Positions 1 through 7,747 of a stretch of 41,069 bases of DNA are shown here, piece by piece; position 1 is the stretch's first letter; each line of letters opens with the position of its first letter. The stretch spans positions 1 to 41,069 of the forward strand of contig JBOHNS010000021.1 of the NCBI GenBank assembly GCA_050730835.1, in the 5' to 3' direction. The notes beneath the pieces were generated by a model. The model was given only the letters and a program-made list of their open reading frames with translations. It had not been told where the DNA came from and searched no databases. The translations under genes and the position numbers were made by a program. The DNA is from JBOHNS01 sp050730835 (GTDB taxonomy: Bacteria; Patescibacteriota; Saccharimonadia; Saccharimonadales; UBA4665).

Positions 1-4
1 GAAA

Positions 5-183
5 TTAGCAGATAGTAGATGGCATATGGAATTTGGAAGTTGACCGTTGACAGCTACTTAAACATTGACCGTTGATCTTTGACCATTGATCATTGCTATA
101 CCATTGACCATTGATCGTTTTTAAAAGGTCTAAGGTCAATGATCAAATAAAGATCTAAGGTCTAAGGTCAAAGATCAATGATA
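5..183. repeat. Heptamer array L: paired 7-nt/11-nt arms with no gene between them
   Basis: From 64 the sequence reads as 7-nt units: ATTGACC, GTTGATC, TTTGACC, ATTGATC, then the 11-nt unit ATTGCTATACC (92-102), then ATTGACC and ATTGATC. A 10-nt AT centre follows (117-126). The mirror arm is GGTCTAA, GGTCAAT, the 11-nt GATCAAATAAA (141-151), then GATCTAA, GGTCTAA, GGTCAAA and GATCAAT, ending at 179. The layout is therefore 4-11-2-centre-2-11-4, and the arms are largely complementary. Positions 5-60 add eight further heptamers (TTAGCAG, ATAGTAG and so on), which match copy R at 37086 in exact register. No gene is visible in 1-292, and 184-270 shows nothing else I recognise. Confidence 0.85.
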
Positions 184-292
184 GAACTTAGAAGTAATCA
201 ATCACTGCTTCTTGACTCGTGCCCACAACTCTTGCCTCTAAATTTATAAGTCCTGGCGGCCAATATGGTGTATATTGAAATGAGCAGAACTT

Positions 293-1234
293 ATGAAAGT
301 TATTGTTCAAATCCCTTGCTATAACGAAGAGCAGACGCTGCCGCTGGTGCTCGAATCGATTCCCAAAAAGATAAAAGGCGTCGATAGTTTGGAAGTTTTA
401 ATTATTGATGACGGCTCGACTGATAAAACTATTGAAGTGGCCAAAAAATTCGGCGTGCAGCACTTTATTTACCACCGGCGCAATATGGGTTTGGCGCGCG
501 GTTTTCAGGACGGCGCCAATCTGGCGCTGGAGCTTGGCGCCGACATTTTAGTCAGTACCGACGGCGACAATCAATACCCCCAGGAAAAAATCCCAGACCT
601 AATCCAGCCGATCATCGACGGCCGTGCCGAAATCGTGGTGGCCGACCGCCAAACTGCCAAAATCGCCCATTTTTCACCGCTTAAAAAGGCCTTGCAAAAA
701 TTCGGTAGCTATATGGTAAATAAAGCTGCCGGCACCGATTTGCCCGACGCCGCCAGCGGCTTTCGCGCCTATTCGCGCCTCAGCTTGCTGCGCCTAAACG
801 TCATCACCAAATTCAGTTATTGCATGGAAACCATCATCCAAGCCGGCAACAAACGGCTGGCGATTACCAGTATTCCAGTCAAAACCAACCTCAAAACCCG
901 CGAATCGCGCCTGTTCAAAAATATGTGGCAGCACGTTTTTATGTCGATGAGCGCCATCGTCCGCGCCTATATTATGTACAAACCGCGCGTAGTTTTTTCG
1001 GTTTCGAGCGGGGCGTTTTTGCTTGTCGGCCTGGTGCCATTTATCCGTTTTTTGGTGCTGGCGGGCGAGGGCAATAGCAGCGGGCATTTGCAGTCGCTAA
1101 TCATTGGCGCGGTGCTGATTTTTATCGCCTTTTTGCTGGCGGTGCTGGGCGTTGTTGCCGACCTCATCCACATCAACCGGATTTTATTAGAAGAAAATCT
1201 GGAACACACCAAACGTAACCGTTTAAAAGAGTAG
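293..1234 (+). CDS. Family 2 glycosyltransferase, polyprenyl-phosphate (DPM1-like) type, membrane anchored
   Basis: This is a GT-A fold transferase, probably moving a sugar from a nucleotide donor to a polyprenyl phosphate or surface glycan on the inner face of the membrane. The N-terminus has the GT2 opening (VIVQIPCYNEEQTLP), the nucleotide-binding IIDDGSTD near residue 40, and a DGDNQYP motif near residue 100 where DPM1-like enzymes have DADLQHP. Two hydrophobic helices near residues 235-260 and 270-295 form a C-terminal anchor, as in polyprenyl-phosphate glycosyltransferases of about 310 residues. The ATG at 293 follows a TATATT box at 271-276. The downstream ugd gene starts 6 nt after the stop, so the two are probably cotranscribed. 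The sugar specificity cannot be read from sequence. Confidence 0.88.
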   Translation: MKVIVQIPCYNEEQTLPLVLESIPKKIKGVDSLEVLIIDDGSTDKTIEVAKKFGVQHFIYHRRNMGLARGFQDGANLALELGADILVSTDGDNQYPQEKIPDLIQPIIDGRAEIVVADRQTAKIAHFSPLKKALQKFGSYMVNKAAGTDLPDAASGFRAYSRLSLLRLNVITKFSYCMETIIQAGNKRLAITSIPVKTNLKTRESRLFKNMWQHVFMSMSAIVRAYIMYKPRVVFSVSSGAFLLVGLVPFIRFLVLAGEGNSSGHLQSLIIGAVLIFIAFLLAVLGVVADLIHINRILLEENLEHTKRNRLKE

Positions 1235-1240
1235 TTTGCA

Positions 1241-2593
1241 GTGTCACAACCAAACGTAACAATTATCGGCGCCGGCTACGTCGGCCTACCCACGGCCGCG
1301 CTGTTAGCCAACTGCGGCTACAAAGTTAATTTACTTGAGATTGACGACAAACGGCTAAGTGCTATCAAACAGGGCAATTCATTTTTCTATGAAGCCGGCC
1401 TAAACGAGCTGATAAAAAGCGCCTATAAATCGGGTAATTTTATAGCTACTAGTTCTTACGATGAGGCAATTCCGGGTAGCGATATCGTGTTTTCTTGCGT
1501 CGGCACGCCAGATAATCAAGATGGCAGCTCTAACTTGAGCTACGTTTTTGACGCGGCCACTAGTGCCGCCAAACTCATGCGGCCCAAAACAATTTTTGTT
1601 CAAAAAAGCACCGTGCCAGTCGGCACCGGCCAAAAAATCGAACAAGTTTTCGATAAACTAGGCAAACAAATTAATTACGTATCAAACCCGGAGTTTTTGC
1701 GCGAGGGCAGCGCTATCGCCGATTCGCTGTGGGCCGACCGGATTGTGGCCGGCTGCGACAATTCAACCGCCGGGCAGGTAATTAGCTTATACAAATCTAT
1801 CGAGCAAAGTCAAAACAGGCTAGCCAAACTAGCCGGAGTCAGCGCGCCTAGCCACCCGCAACCAACAAACTACATTACTACCGCCAGAAATAGCGCCGAG
1901 CTGATAAAAGTTAGCGCCAACGCCTTCCTAGCCCTAAAAATTTCCTTTGCCAACTCTATAGCCAAACTAGCCGACCTTGCTAGCGCCGATGTTAATGAAG
2001 TAATGGACGGCATCGGCAGCGACAAACGCATAGGCCGCGCGTTTTTGAACGCTGGCCGGGGCTACGGCGGTGGCTGTTTCCCGAAGGACGTCAGCGGCCT
2101 AATGCGCAGCGCCGAAGAATACGGCGTCGATATGGAAATCATGAGTGCCGCTACCAAAGTCAACAATTCCATGCCGCACTACATCATCAACAAAGCCGAA
2201 AACCGGCTAGGCGGTTCTTGGACTGGTAAAAAAATCTGCGTCCTAGGGCTAGCTTTCAAGGCTGGCACTAGCGACGTGCGCCGCTCGCCAGCCATTATTA
2301 TCGCCAACACCCTAGCCCAAAAAGGCGCTAGCGTGAGCGCCTACGACCCAGAAGCCATGCCAGAAGCCGCCAGCAAACTAGACCCTAAAATCAAGCTAGC
2401 AACATCGTCAACTGAAGCTCTAGCGGCCGCTAGCTATGTTTTTATAGCCACCGACTGGCCTGAGTTCAAAACCATCAAGCCCAAGCAACTCAGCCAAGTA
2501 AAATTAATCGTCGATTGTATGAATTGCCTTGATAAAAAGCTTGTGCCGCCGAGTGTAGACTACCTCAGCGTCGGCCGTACGCGATTAGCCTAA
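1241..2593 (+). CDS. ugd: UDP-glucose 6-dehydrogenase family protein
   Basis: It oxidises UDP-glucose to UDP-glucuronate with NAD, in two steps through a cysteine thioester, supplying acidic sugar for the polysaccharide. The N-terminal Rossmann motif GAGYVGLP is near residue 10. SCVGTP, STVPVGTG and NPEFLREGSAI follow in the usual order. The catalytic loop GGGCFPKD carries Cys279, and the C-terminal NAD/UDP domain has GLAFKAGTSDVRRSP. The length of 450 is normal for the family. The start is GTG at 1241, just after the stop of the preceding glycosyltransferase. A UDP-ManNAc or GDP-mannose dehydrogenase is the main alternative. The cysteine loop and overall motifs fit Ugd/TuaD best. Confidence 0.9.
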   Translation: MSQPNVTIIGAGYVGLPTAALLANCGYKVNLLEIDDKRLSAIKQGNSFFYEAGLNELIKSAYKSGNFIATSSYDEAIPGSDIVFSCVGTPDNQDGSSNLSYVFDAATSAAKLMRPKTIFVQKSTVPVGTGQKIEQVFDKLGKQINYVSNPEFLREGSAIADSLWADRIVAGCDNSTAGQVISLYKSIEQSQNRLAKLAGVSAPSHPQPTNYITTARNSAELIKVSANAFLALKISFANSIAKLADLASADVNEVMDGIGSDKRIGRAFLNAGRGYGGGCFPKDVSGLMRSAEEYGVDMEIMSAATKVNNSMPHYIINKAENRLGGSWTGKKICVLGLAFKAGTSDVRRSPAIIIANTLAQKGASVSAYDPEAMPEAASKLDPKIKLATSSTEALAAASYVFIATDWPEFKTIKPKQLSQVKLIVDCMNCLDKKLVPPSVDYLSVGRTRLA

Positions 2594-2630
2594 AGTTTTT
2601 AAAATTTCGCAACCTTTTTCAAACAAGTCG

Positions 2631-2658
2631 TTTGCCACAAAGGAAATTCGTTTATAAT
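2631..2658 (+). promoter_or_regulatory. Sigma70-like promoter of the flippase-like gene
   Basis: A consensus -10 TATAAT lies at 2653-2658, with a weak -35 TTTGCC at 2631-2636 (16-nt spacer). The -10 ends 17 nt before the ATG at 2676, so the leader would be about 10 nt. Confidence 0.5.
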
Positions 2659-2675
2659 AACGGCAGCCACGGGCT

Positions 2676-3653
2676 ATGAAACATATAGAAACTATCATTA
2701 AACTGCTGCGCAAAATTCCGCGGCGCGTTATCAGCCTAATTTTCGTGCTGCTGGTAGTTGCGTTTTTCGCACTGTATTTGCGCAGGGTCGACTGGCAGCG
2801 GCTGGCGCATTTGCATTTTGCGTGGGGCTATTTAATCGTCGCGACCATATTTGCGCTGATTACGCGCTACTTTTTTGCCTTGATTTGGCGCGTTATTTTG
2901 ACCGATCTAGGCGCCAAGAACTTGCCGCGGTTTTGGATTATGGCCGATGTCTACGCCCGAGCCTGGCTCGGGCGCTACATTCCCGGGACCGTTACTTGGA
3001 TTGCCGGCAAAGTATATCTAGCTAGCAGCCATGGCATTTCCAATAGCCGGCTGAGCGTCTCGTCAATCTTAGAAGGTGGCATGCAAGTGGTCGCCGTTTT
3101 GGTGGTCGCCATGGCGCTGCTCGGCTTTGATCCGCGGCTGAGCATCATCCCACTGCAATACAAAATATTGATGATAATTGTTGCCGCCGTGCTGCTGGCC
3201 GCACTGACTCCGCCAATCTTTAACCGGATTGTTCGTCTAGCTTTTTTTGTCGCCAAAAAAAAGCAACCGAGTAGCGAATTAAAAGTTAATCAAAAGGCTG
3301 TAGCGCGCGCCTTTTTGCTCTACGCCATTGCCAGCTTTATACTGGGAACTTCGGAATTTTTCATCTCGCGCACCATAGTGCCGGGCTTGCCCTGGCGCGA
3401 GTTTTTATTCATCGTTGGCTCGTTCAACCTAGCCGGCGCGCTCGGCATTTTGGCCATCGGCCTACCCAGCGGCCTCGGCGTGCGCGAAGGCATATTGTTA
3501 GTCTTGCTTAGCCTAATTTTACCCAAAGAACTAGCTCTAGCTATCACCATCACCAGCCGCTTATGGTCGGCCTTGGCCGACGTTTTGTTTTTCCTAACGG
3601 CCGCCGGATTGAAGCGCGTCAAGACGGTCAGTAGACAGCAACTACAAAAATAG
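2676..3653 (+). CDS. Lysylphosphatidylglycerol synthase/UPF0104-type flippase-like membrane protein
   Basis: This is a polytopic membrane protein of 325 residues with about eight hydrophobic segments, the first at residues 17-37. It ends in a basic cytoplasmic tail. Composition and layout match the UPF0104/AglD-like family (PF03706), the membrane half of MprF. Members often accompany GT2 genes in polysaccharide loci and are thought to move or modify lipid-linked sugars. A typical late segment GALGILAIGLPSGLGVREG is visible near residue 260, resembling the conserved glycine-rich loop before the last helices. The gene has its own -10 box just upstream. The substrate is unknown. Confidence 0.8.
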   Translation: MKHIETIIKLLRKIPRRVISLIFVLLVVAFFALYLRRVDWQRLAHLHFAWGYLIVATIFALITRYFFALIWRVILTDLGAKNLPRFWIMADVYARAWLGRYIPGTVTWIAGKVYLASSHGISNSRLSVSSILEGGMQVVAVLVVAMALLGFDPRLSIIPLQYKILMIIVAAVLLAALTPPIFNRIVRLAFFVAKKKQPSSELKVNQKAVARAFLLYAIASFILGTSEFFISRTIVPGLPWREFLFIVGSFNLAGALGILAIGLPSGLGVREGILLVLLSLILPKELALAITITSRLWSALADVLFFLTAAGLKRVKTVSRQQLQK

Positions 3654-3660
3654 TTATAAT
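3632..3660 (+). promoter_or_regulatory. Promoter within the 3' end of the flippase-like gene
   Basis: TAGACA at 3632-3637 and TATAAT at 3655-3660 are separated by 17 nt. The box lies 25 nt before the TTG start at 3686, which has a good GGAGG Shine-Dalgarno at 3674-3678. This supports both the promoter and the non-ATG start. Confidence 0.6.
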
Positions 3661-3685
3661 ACGGAAAAGATTTGGAGGATAGAAT

Positions 3686-4390
3686 TTGAGCAAACTAAAG
3701 AAAACTATTTATAATAATGAGCAAGTTTCCAAAGTTGTTGTGCCGATTTATCACAAACTAAAGCGCACTAGAAACTTTAGCTCGAAGAATTACTGGGAAA
3801 GGCGCTACGCCAAGCAGGGTAATTCCGGCGCCGGCTCTTATGGCCGGCTGGCCCAATTTAAGGCCGATGTGCTAAACGAGTTTGCTCGGAAAAATTCAAT
3901 AAAAACGGTTTTGGAATTCGGTAGTGGCGACGGCGCACAGCTAGGCCTGTTTAACTTTAAAAACTACATCGGCTTCGATGTTTCGCCGACCAGCATCCGC
4001 CTGTGCGCCAAAAAATTTGCTAGCGACAAAACCAAATCTTTCTTTTTATACGAGCCGGATTGTTTTTTCGACAACCATAATGTTTTTAGCGCGGACTTAA
4101 CGCTATCGCTCGACGTTATTTATCATTTAGTTGAGGACGAAGTGTTTGATAAATACATGCGCGACTTGTTTGCCGCGTCGAATAAGTACGTAATAATTTA
4201 TGCATCCAATATGATTGACGATAAGCTCAGCCGGGCGCAGCACGTCCGCCACCGTAAATTTAGCGACTGGGTCAAGAAAAACGCCAAAGGCTGGAAATTA
4301 GACAAGAAATTAGACAATCAGTTTAAACTAAAAGCCGACCAAATCGACGAATCTTTCGCCGACTTTTATATTTATAAAAAAGCTAAATAG
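3686..4390 (+). CDS. Class I SAM-dependent methyltransferase
   Basis: This is a predicted methyltransferase acting on a small molecule or sugar. Motif I is EFGSGDGAQLG near residue 75, followed by the motif II acid in IGFDVS and the DLTLSLDVIYHLVED stretch that lines the SAM pocket. There is no membrane segment. The start chosen is TTG at 3686 because GGAGG lies 7 nt upstream and no better in-frame start is near. It converges on the next gene with 6 nt between the stop codons. Its place in the locus suggests methylation of a glycan precursor, but that is inferred from context only. Confidence 0.78.
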   Translation: MSKLKKTIYNNEQVSKVVVPIYHKLKRTRNFSSKNYWERRYAKQGNSGAGSYGRLAQFKADVLNEFARKNSIKTVLEFGSGDGAQLGLFNFKNYIGFDVSPTSIRLCAKKFASDKTKSFFLYEPDCFFDNHNVFSADLTLSLDVIYHLVEDEVFDKYMRDLFAASNKYVIIYASNMIDDKLSRAQHVRHRKFSDWVKKNAKGWKLDKKLDNQFKLKADQIDESFADFYIYKKAK

Positions 4391-4396
4391 TAAAAA

Positions 4397-5110
4397 CTAG
4401 TCCGGTTTGTGCAGCACAATTATAAAAGACGGCGCGAAGATAGTTAGCGGTTTGATGGCCGCGGCCGGCAAGCGAGCCGCTAGTTTACTGGCCGAACCGC
4501 CGGCGTCCAGATTGTAGCGCCCCGGATTCTTAATTATGTGTGGGGCGATATTTTCGAACTTGAAGCCGCGGTTGTTGGACAATTGGTGTAGCCTGGCGTA
4601 AGACACCGGGAAAATATCCCACTGTCTTTTTTTAACAGCTTTTAAATACGCATTAGACGCCGGCCGAGGCAACCAAGAAATTAAGGGCAGTTTGTGGCGT
4701 GGGTCGGTTAGCCAAAATTTATTTGGCGTGGCTATATATGAAATGCCGCCTGGCTTTAGCACGCGATAAATTTCTTTGATATGCAAAAGCTGGGCCGGCA
4801 CGTGCTCAATTACTTGGTTCGACACGACAACGTCAAAGCTATTTTTGGCGTAGGGCAGCGCCGCGTCTTTGACTAATTTGAATTCGTAACCCTTTTTATT
4901 GATACGTTCATCGCTCAAATCGACGCTGCAAACTTTGCCGCAGTGCCGGCTTAGTAAATTAGGTATGTCGCCCGAGCCGGTGCCAATATCAAGCACTTGG
5001 GCGTCCTCTAATTTTTTAAACTGTTTTATAACGGCCAGTATTTTACGGGCCTTTCGTTCGCGCGAGGCTTGATCTAGTACGGCGTGTGTGGCTTCTGATT
5101 TATATGGCAT
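4397..5110 (-). CDS. Class I SAM-dependent methyltransferase (Methyltransf_11 type)
   Basis: A 237-residue soluble protein with SAM-binding motif I VLDIGTGSGDIPNLL near residue 39, an acidic post-I turn CSVDLSDE, and the VVVSNQVIEHVPA and IYRVLKPGGISYIATPN motifs typical of UbiE/Methyltransf_11 proteins. Proteins of this kind in O-antigen loci methylate sugars or terminate chains, but the acceptor here is unknown. It lies 15 nt downstream of a GT4 glycosyltransferase on the same strand, so the two probably form one transcript running leftward. Confidence 0.82.
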   Translation of the reverse strand: MPYKSEATHAVLDQASRERKARKILAVIKQFKKLEDAQVLDIGTGSGDIPNLLSRHCGKVCSVDLSDERINKKGYEFKLVKDAALPYAKNSFDVVVSNQVIEHVPAQLLHIKEIYRVLKPGGISYIATPNKFWLTDPRHKLPLISWLPRPASNAYLKAVKKRQWDIFPVSYARLHQLSNNRGFKFENIAPHIIKNPGRYNLDAGGSASKLAARLPAAAIKPLTIFAPSFIIVLHKPD

Positions 5111-5125
5111 GATTTAATCTCAAGT

Positions 5126-6319
5126 CTATAGTTTAGCAAATACTTGCTGGTATTTCTTAGTAATTGCGCTCCAGGAAAAATTATCGACTATGTGTTGGCG
5201 GGATTTGGCCTGCATTTTTTTAAGCAGTTTTGGGTCGTCGATAAGGCTTTGTAGCCGGTCGGCGATTTGCCTGGAATTTTTTTGGTCAACCAAAAAGCCG
5301 TTTTCGCCGTCAATCACAATATCTTTGATACCGCCAGTCTTGGTTCCTATAACAGGTGTGCCGGTAGCCAGGCTTTCGGCAAAAACCAGGCCAAAGGCTT
5401 CTTGCCAGCCGTTTTTACTAATCAAAGACGGGCCGACAAAAACATCGGCCGCGGCGTAATATTCGGGCAGCCGGTCGTGATCGACCCAGCCAATTAGTTT
5501 GATATATTTTTCGAGCTTGTGGTGCTTAATATATTTTTGCAGCCCGGCTTCTTCCGTGCCGCCGCCAATAATCGTAGCTTCTAAATTGGTTTCGCCTGAT
5601 CTTACGAGCTGCTCAACGGCTTGGCACAAAAAGATCACACCTTTTGCTTCGACCAGTCGGCCGACGAAAAGTATTTTTAAGCGCCCGTTTTTTGAACTAG
5701 ACTTTTTGGCCTTAAATTCATCAACATCTATACCCATAGATATAATCTTGTAATCGTCCCGCGGGTATAGCTTTTCACAAACGGCCAAAGTAGCCGAACT
5801 ATTGCACACAACCGCGTCGGCACGCTTCAAGCCAAAACGCTTTGCCGCACTAGCTACTGCGCCGTTCAACGTAAAAACATCGGCGCCATGAATAGTTATA
5901 ACCACCTTGCAGCCAAGCAACGGCTTGAGTAATACGGCCACAAAACCCTGTGGAATCAACCAATGAGCGTTCAGTATAAAAGGCCTACACCGTAGGCAGG
6001 TAAAAAATGTTGTCGTTAACTCGGAAATAATATAAAGCGCAGCCTTGGCCGGATACAGAAAGTTTTTTCGAAACTCGCCGTAGGCAATATTTTCAAATTT
6101 ATATGGATAGGCGTAGTGGAAGCGCCGGACAGACGTTCCGTTTTGGGTTTTTTCTATATGGGCAGCGCCTTTGTGGTGTGGTGCTATTACTTTAACTTGC
6201 TTAAAATTAGCAGATTGCCAATTAACAAAATCCTGCACAAAGGTAGGTACCTTATCGTGAGGCCAGCGTGGGTAGGTGGAGGCCAGCGCGACCAATGTCG
6301 TATTACTGAGATTTTTCAT
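5126..6319 (-). CDS. Family 4 glycosyltransferase
   Basis: This is a GT-B fold retaining glycosyltransferase using a nucleotide sugar. The C-terminal donor domain has ILFVGRLVEAKG near residue 215, and the acidic motif PSLISKNGWQEAFGLVFAES with the E(x)7E pattern near residue 305. The N-terminal acceptor domain opens with LVALASTYPRWPHDKVP. The reading frame extends upstream to 6382, but I chose the ATG at 6319 (MKNLSNTT). It places the first beta strand where GT4 proteins normally begin, and the extra 21 residues (MVSLNGDYN and on) resemble no family member. The 6320-6548 gap upstream shows no confident gene. Confidence 0.85.
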   Translation of the reverse strand: MKNLSNTTLVALASTYPRWPHDKVPTFVQDFVNWQSANFKQVKVIAPHHKGAAHIEKTQNGTSVRRFHYAYPYKFENIAYGEFRKNFLYPAKAALYIISELTTTFFTCLRCRPFILNAHWLIPQGFVAVLLKPLLGCKVVITIHGADVFTLNGAVASAAKRFGLKRADAVVCNSSATLAVCEKLYPRDDYKIISMGIDVDEFKAKKSSSKNGRLKILFVGRLVEAKGVIFLCQAVEQLVRSGETNLEATIIGGGTEEAGLQKYIKHHKLEKYIKLIGWVDHDRLPEYYAAADVFVGPSLISKNGWQEAFGLVFAESLATGTPVIGTKTGGIKDIVIDGENGFLVDQKNSRQIADRLQSLIDDPKLLKKMQAKSRQHIVDNFSWSAITKKYQQVFAKL

Positions 6320-6548
6320 CGTACATAAATAATAACAGACGAATTGGCCGGCGTAATTATAGTCACCGTTTAGCGAAACCAAAAACTCAAAAAATATTTT
6401 CCAGATTTAACCCAATTTCTCAAAAATCCATGCGGCAAAAAGGGCTAGGTTCTTCTTGTTATTGTGCTAAATTGTCGTATGAAATTACCGAGCCATAACA
6501 AACACCAATCAAAAACATTCTCGAGTGAAAATTATGTTGTTGGTCGGG

Positions 6549-7592
6549 TTAGATGGCGTAATTTTCGGCCGAAAACTTTGCTTGGTCTATAAACACTTGC
6601 TTGGCGTTACCGAGGATACTAAGCTCGTAAAATGCAAGTATAGCTAACTTGTAGGTATTTACATCAACTGCACGGAGTGAAAGCGGGAATGAATCGTGTG
6701 CGTATAATATGGCATTTGCTAAAATACGCCCAGTTCGCTTGTTGCCATCATTGAAGGGCTGGAGGTAGCAAATATACGTGAATGCCAAGACAGCCTTTTC
6801 GTACACATTTTGCTTGGCATTAATGACGCCACAGAGACGCTTTAGTTCGTCTTCGATTTGAAATTTGTTAGCAAGCGGTTTATACACGCTGCCCGTGATG
6901 CCGACCAATCGCTCGCGCAAGCCATAGTCAAATAATCCCTCGCCGAGTAGTTTGTGAAGCTCGACAATTGATTGCGGACGCAAATCGTGAACAAACACTT
7001 CTCTATGTTGTTCTGAAAAATCCAAAGCTTTTTTATGATTGAGCACCATGATAGTTTCTTCTTGGGTTTTGCCGCGAGCGGGTATGCCTTCCTTAAGGAG
7101 GGTTTCTGTTTCTAGGAGTGAATATGTATTGCCTTCAAATTGCGACGATTTCCAAGACAGTTCAATGGTAATTCGTTGACGTTCCCGTCGGACGATGTCC
7201 TTTGGCGCTGTCTGCAATTTTTCCTGGAACACAGCGTTATAATTGTTGAGTCGTTTTTGCTCTTCGTTAGTGAACAAGGAGGTTGAGCCTAAAACGTCTA
7301 GACGGTTAAAGTCGTAGTGCAGATCGGGACGCTCTTCACCCGCGAACAGCTGTTCGAGTTGTTGCGTGGCAAGTGAAAGGTTTAACCTACCGGCAGAGGT
7401 AACACTATAGGCGACAGCCCTAGCCTCGCCCCACCTGCCAACCAACCCAGCTTCAATGAGTTCATTCAGATCGCGTTGTAGGGTGCGTTCAGTCACACCT
7501 CCAAACACAGATAATTGCCTGAGATGTGGCAAGGTGCTGCTGCCGGTAAGAAGCGCAGCCATAAGTTGTTGTTGGCGATTGGATAAGCCCAT
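6549..7592 (-). CDS. Fic-domain protein with N-terminal winged helix; catalytic histidine replaced
   Basis: Residues 1-75 form a winged-helix DNA-binding domain (GGVTERTLQRDLNELIEAGLV is a DeoR/ROK-like recognition region). Residues 130-330 are a Fic fold. Fic enzymes transfer AMP from ATP to target proteins using HPFxDGNGR. Here the motif reads QPFNDGNKRTGR, with glutamine (residue 278) where the catalytic histidine should be, while the phosphate-binding DGN and R are kept. The autoinhibitory motif S149xxxE153G154 is present. AMP transfer is therefore doubtful. It may be a regulator that only binds nucleotide, or have altered chemistry. The -10 TATACT at 7599-7604 ends 6 nt from the ATG, so the mRNA is probably leaderless. 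It is unrelated to neighbouring sugar genes and is likely an accessory insertion. Confidence 0.88.
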   Translation of the reverse strand: MGLSNRQQQLMAALLTGSSTLPHLRQLSVFGGVTERTLQRDLNELIEAGLVGRWGEARAVAYSVTSAGRLNLSLATQQLEQLFAGEERPDLHYDFNRLDVLGSTSLFTNEEQKRLNNYNAVFQEKLQTAPKDIVRRERQRITIELSWKSSQFEGNTYSLLETETLLKEGIPARGKTQEETIMVLNHKKALDFSEQHREVFVHDLRPQSIVELHKLLGEGLFDYGLRERLVGITGSVYKPLANKFQIEDELKRLCGVINAKQNVYEKAVLAFTYICYLQPFNDGNKRTGRILANAILYAHDSFPLSLRAVDVNTYKLAILAFYELSILGNAKQVFIDQAKFSAENYAI

Positions 7593-7598
7593 GCTTTA

Positions 7599-7654
7599 AG
7601 TATAACAAATCCCGACAAAAAATGATAGTATCCCGACAATTTGTCGAGATACTA
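7599..7654 (-). promoter_or_regulatory. Promoter and palindromic operator of the Fic-family gene
   Basis: On the minus strand, TATACT (7599-7604) is the -10 box. Just upstream is a half-site TTGTCGGGAT (7609-7618). Further up is a 29-bp palindrome (7626-7654) with arms TAGTATCCCGACAA and TTGTCGAGATACTA that match at 13 of 14 positions. The half-site TTGTCGRGAT thus occurs three times over the promoter. The natural candidate for binding is the gene's own winged-helix domain. Confidence 0.7.
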
Positions 7655-7747
7655 TAACTAGGCATGATTCGCCGGCCCTATAAATATCGTGCGGGGGCAT
7701 AAAAGATGGCGTTCAGAAGATTTTTTGACACATAATGTTGACTAGCT

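Noticed and set aside
64..179. Array L as a CRISPR array
   Set aside because: Units are 7 and 11 nt with no spacers of 25-40 nt, the arms are inverted relative to each other, and no cas genes are present.
6320..6382. N-terminal extension of the GT4 gene to 6382
   Set aside because: The extra 21 residues fall before the first beta strand of the fold, where family members start. The ATG at 6319 fits better.
6479..6592. A 37-codon plus-strand frame (MKLPSHNKHQ...)
   Set aside because: It overlaps the end of the Fic-family gene on the other strand, has no ribosome site and no recognisable composition. A TGCTAAAT just upstream is not enough to support a gene.
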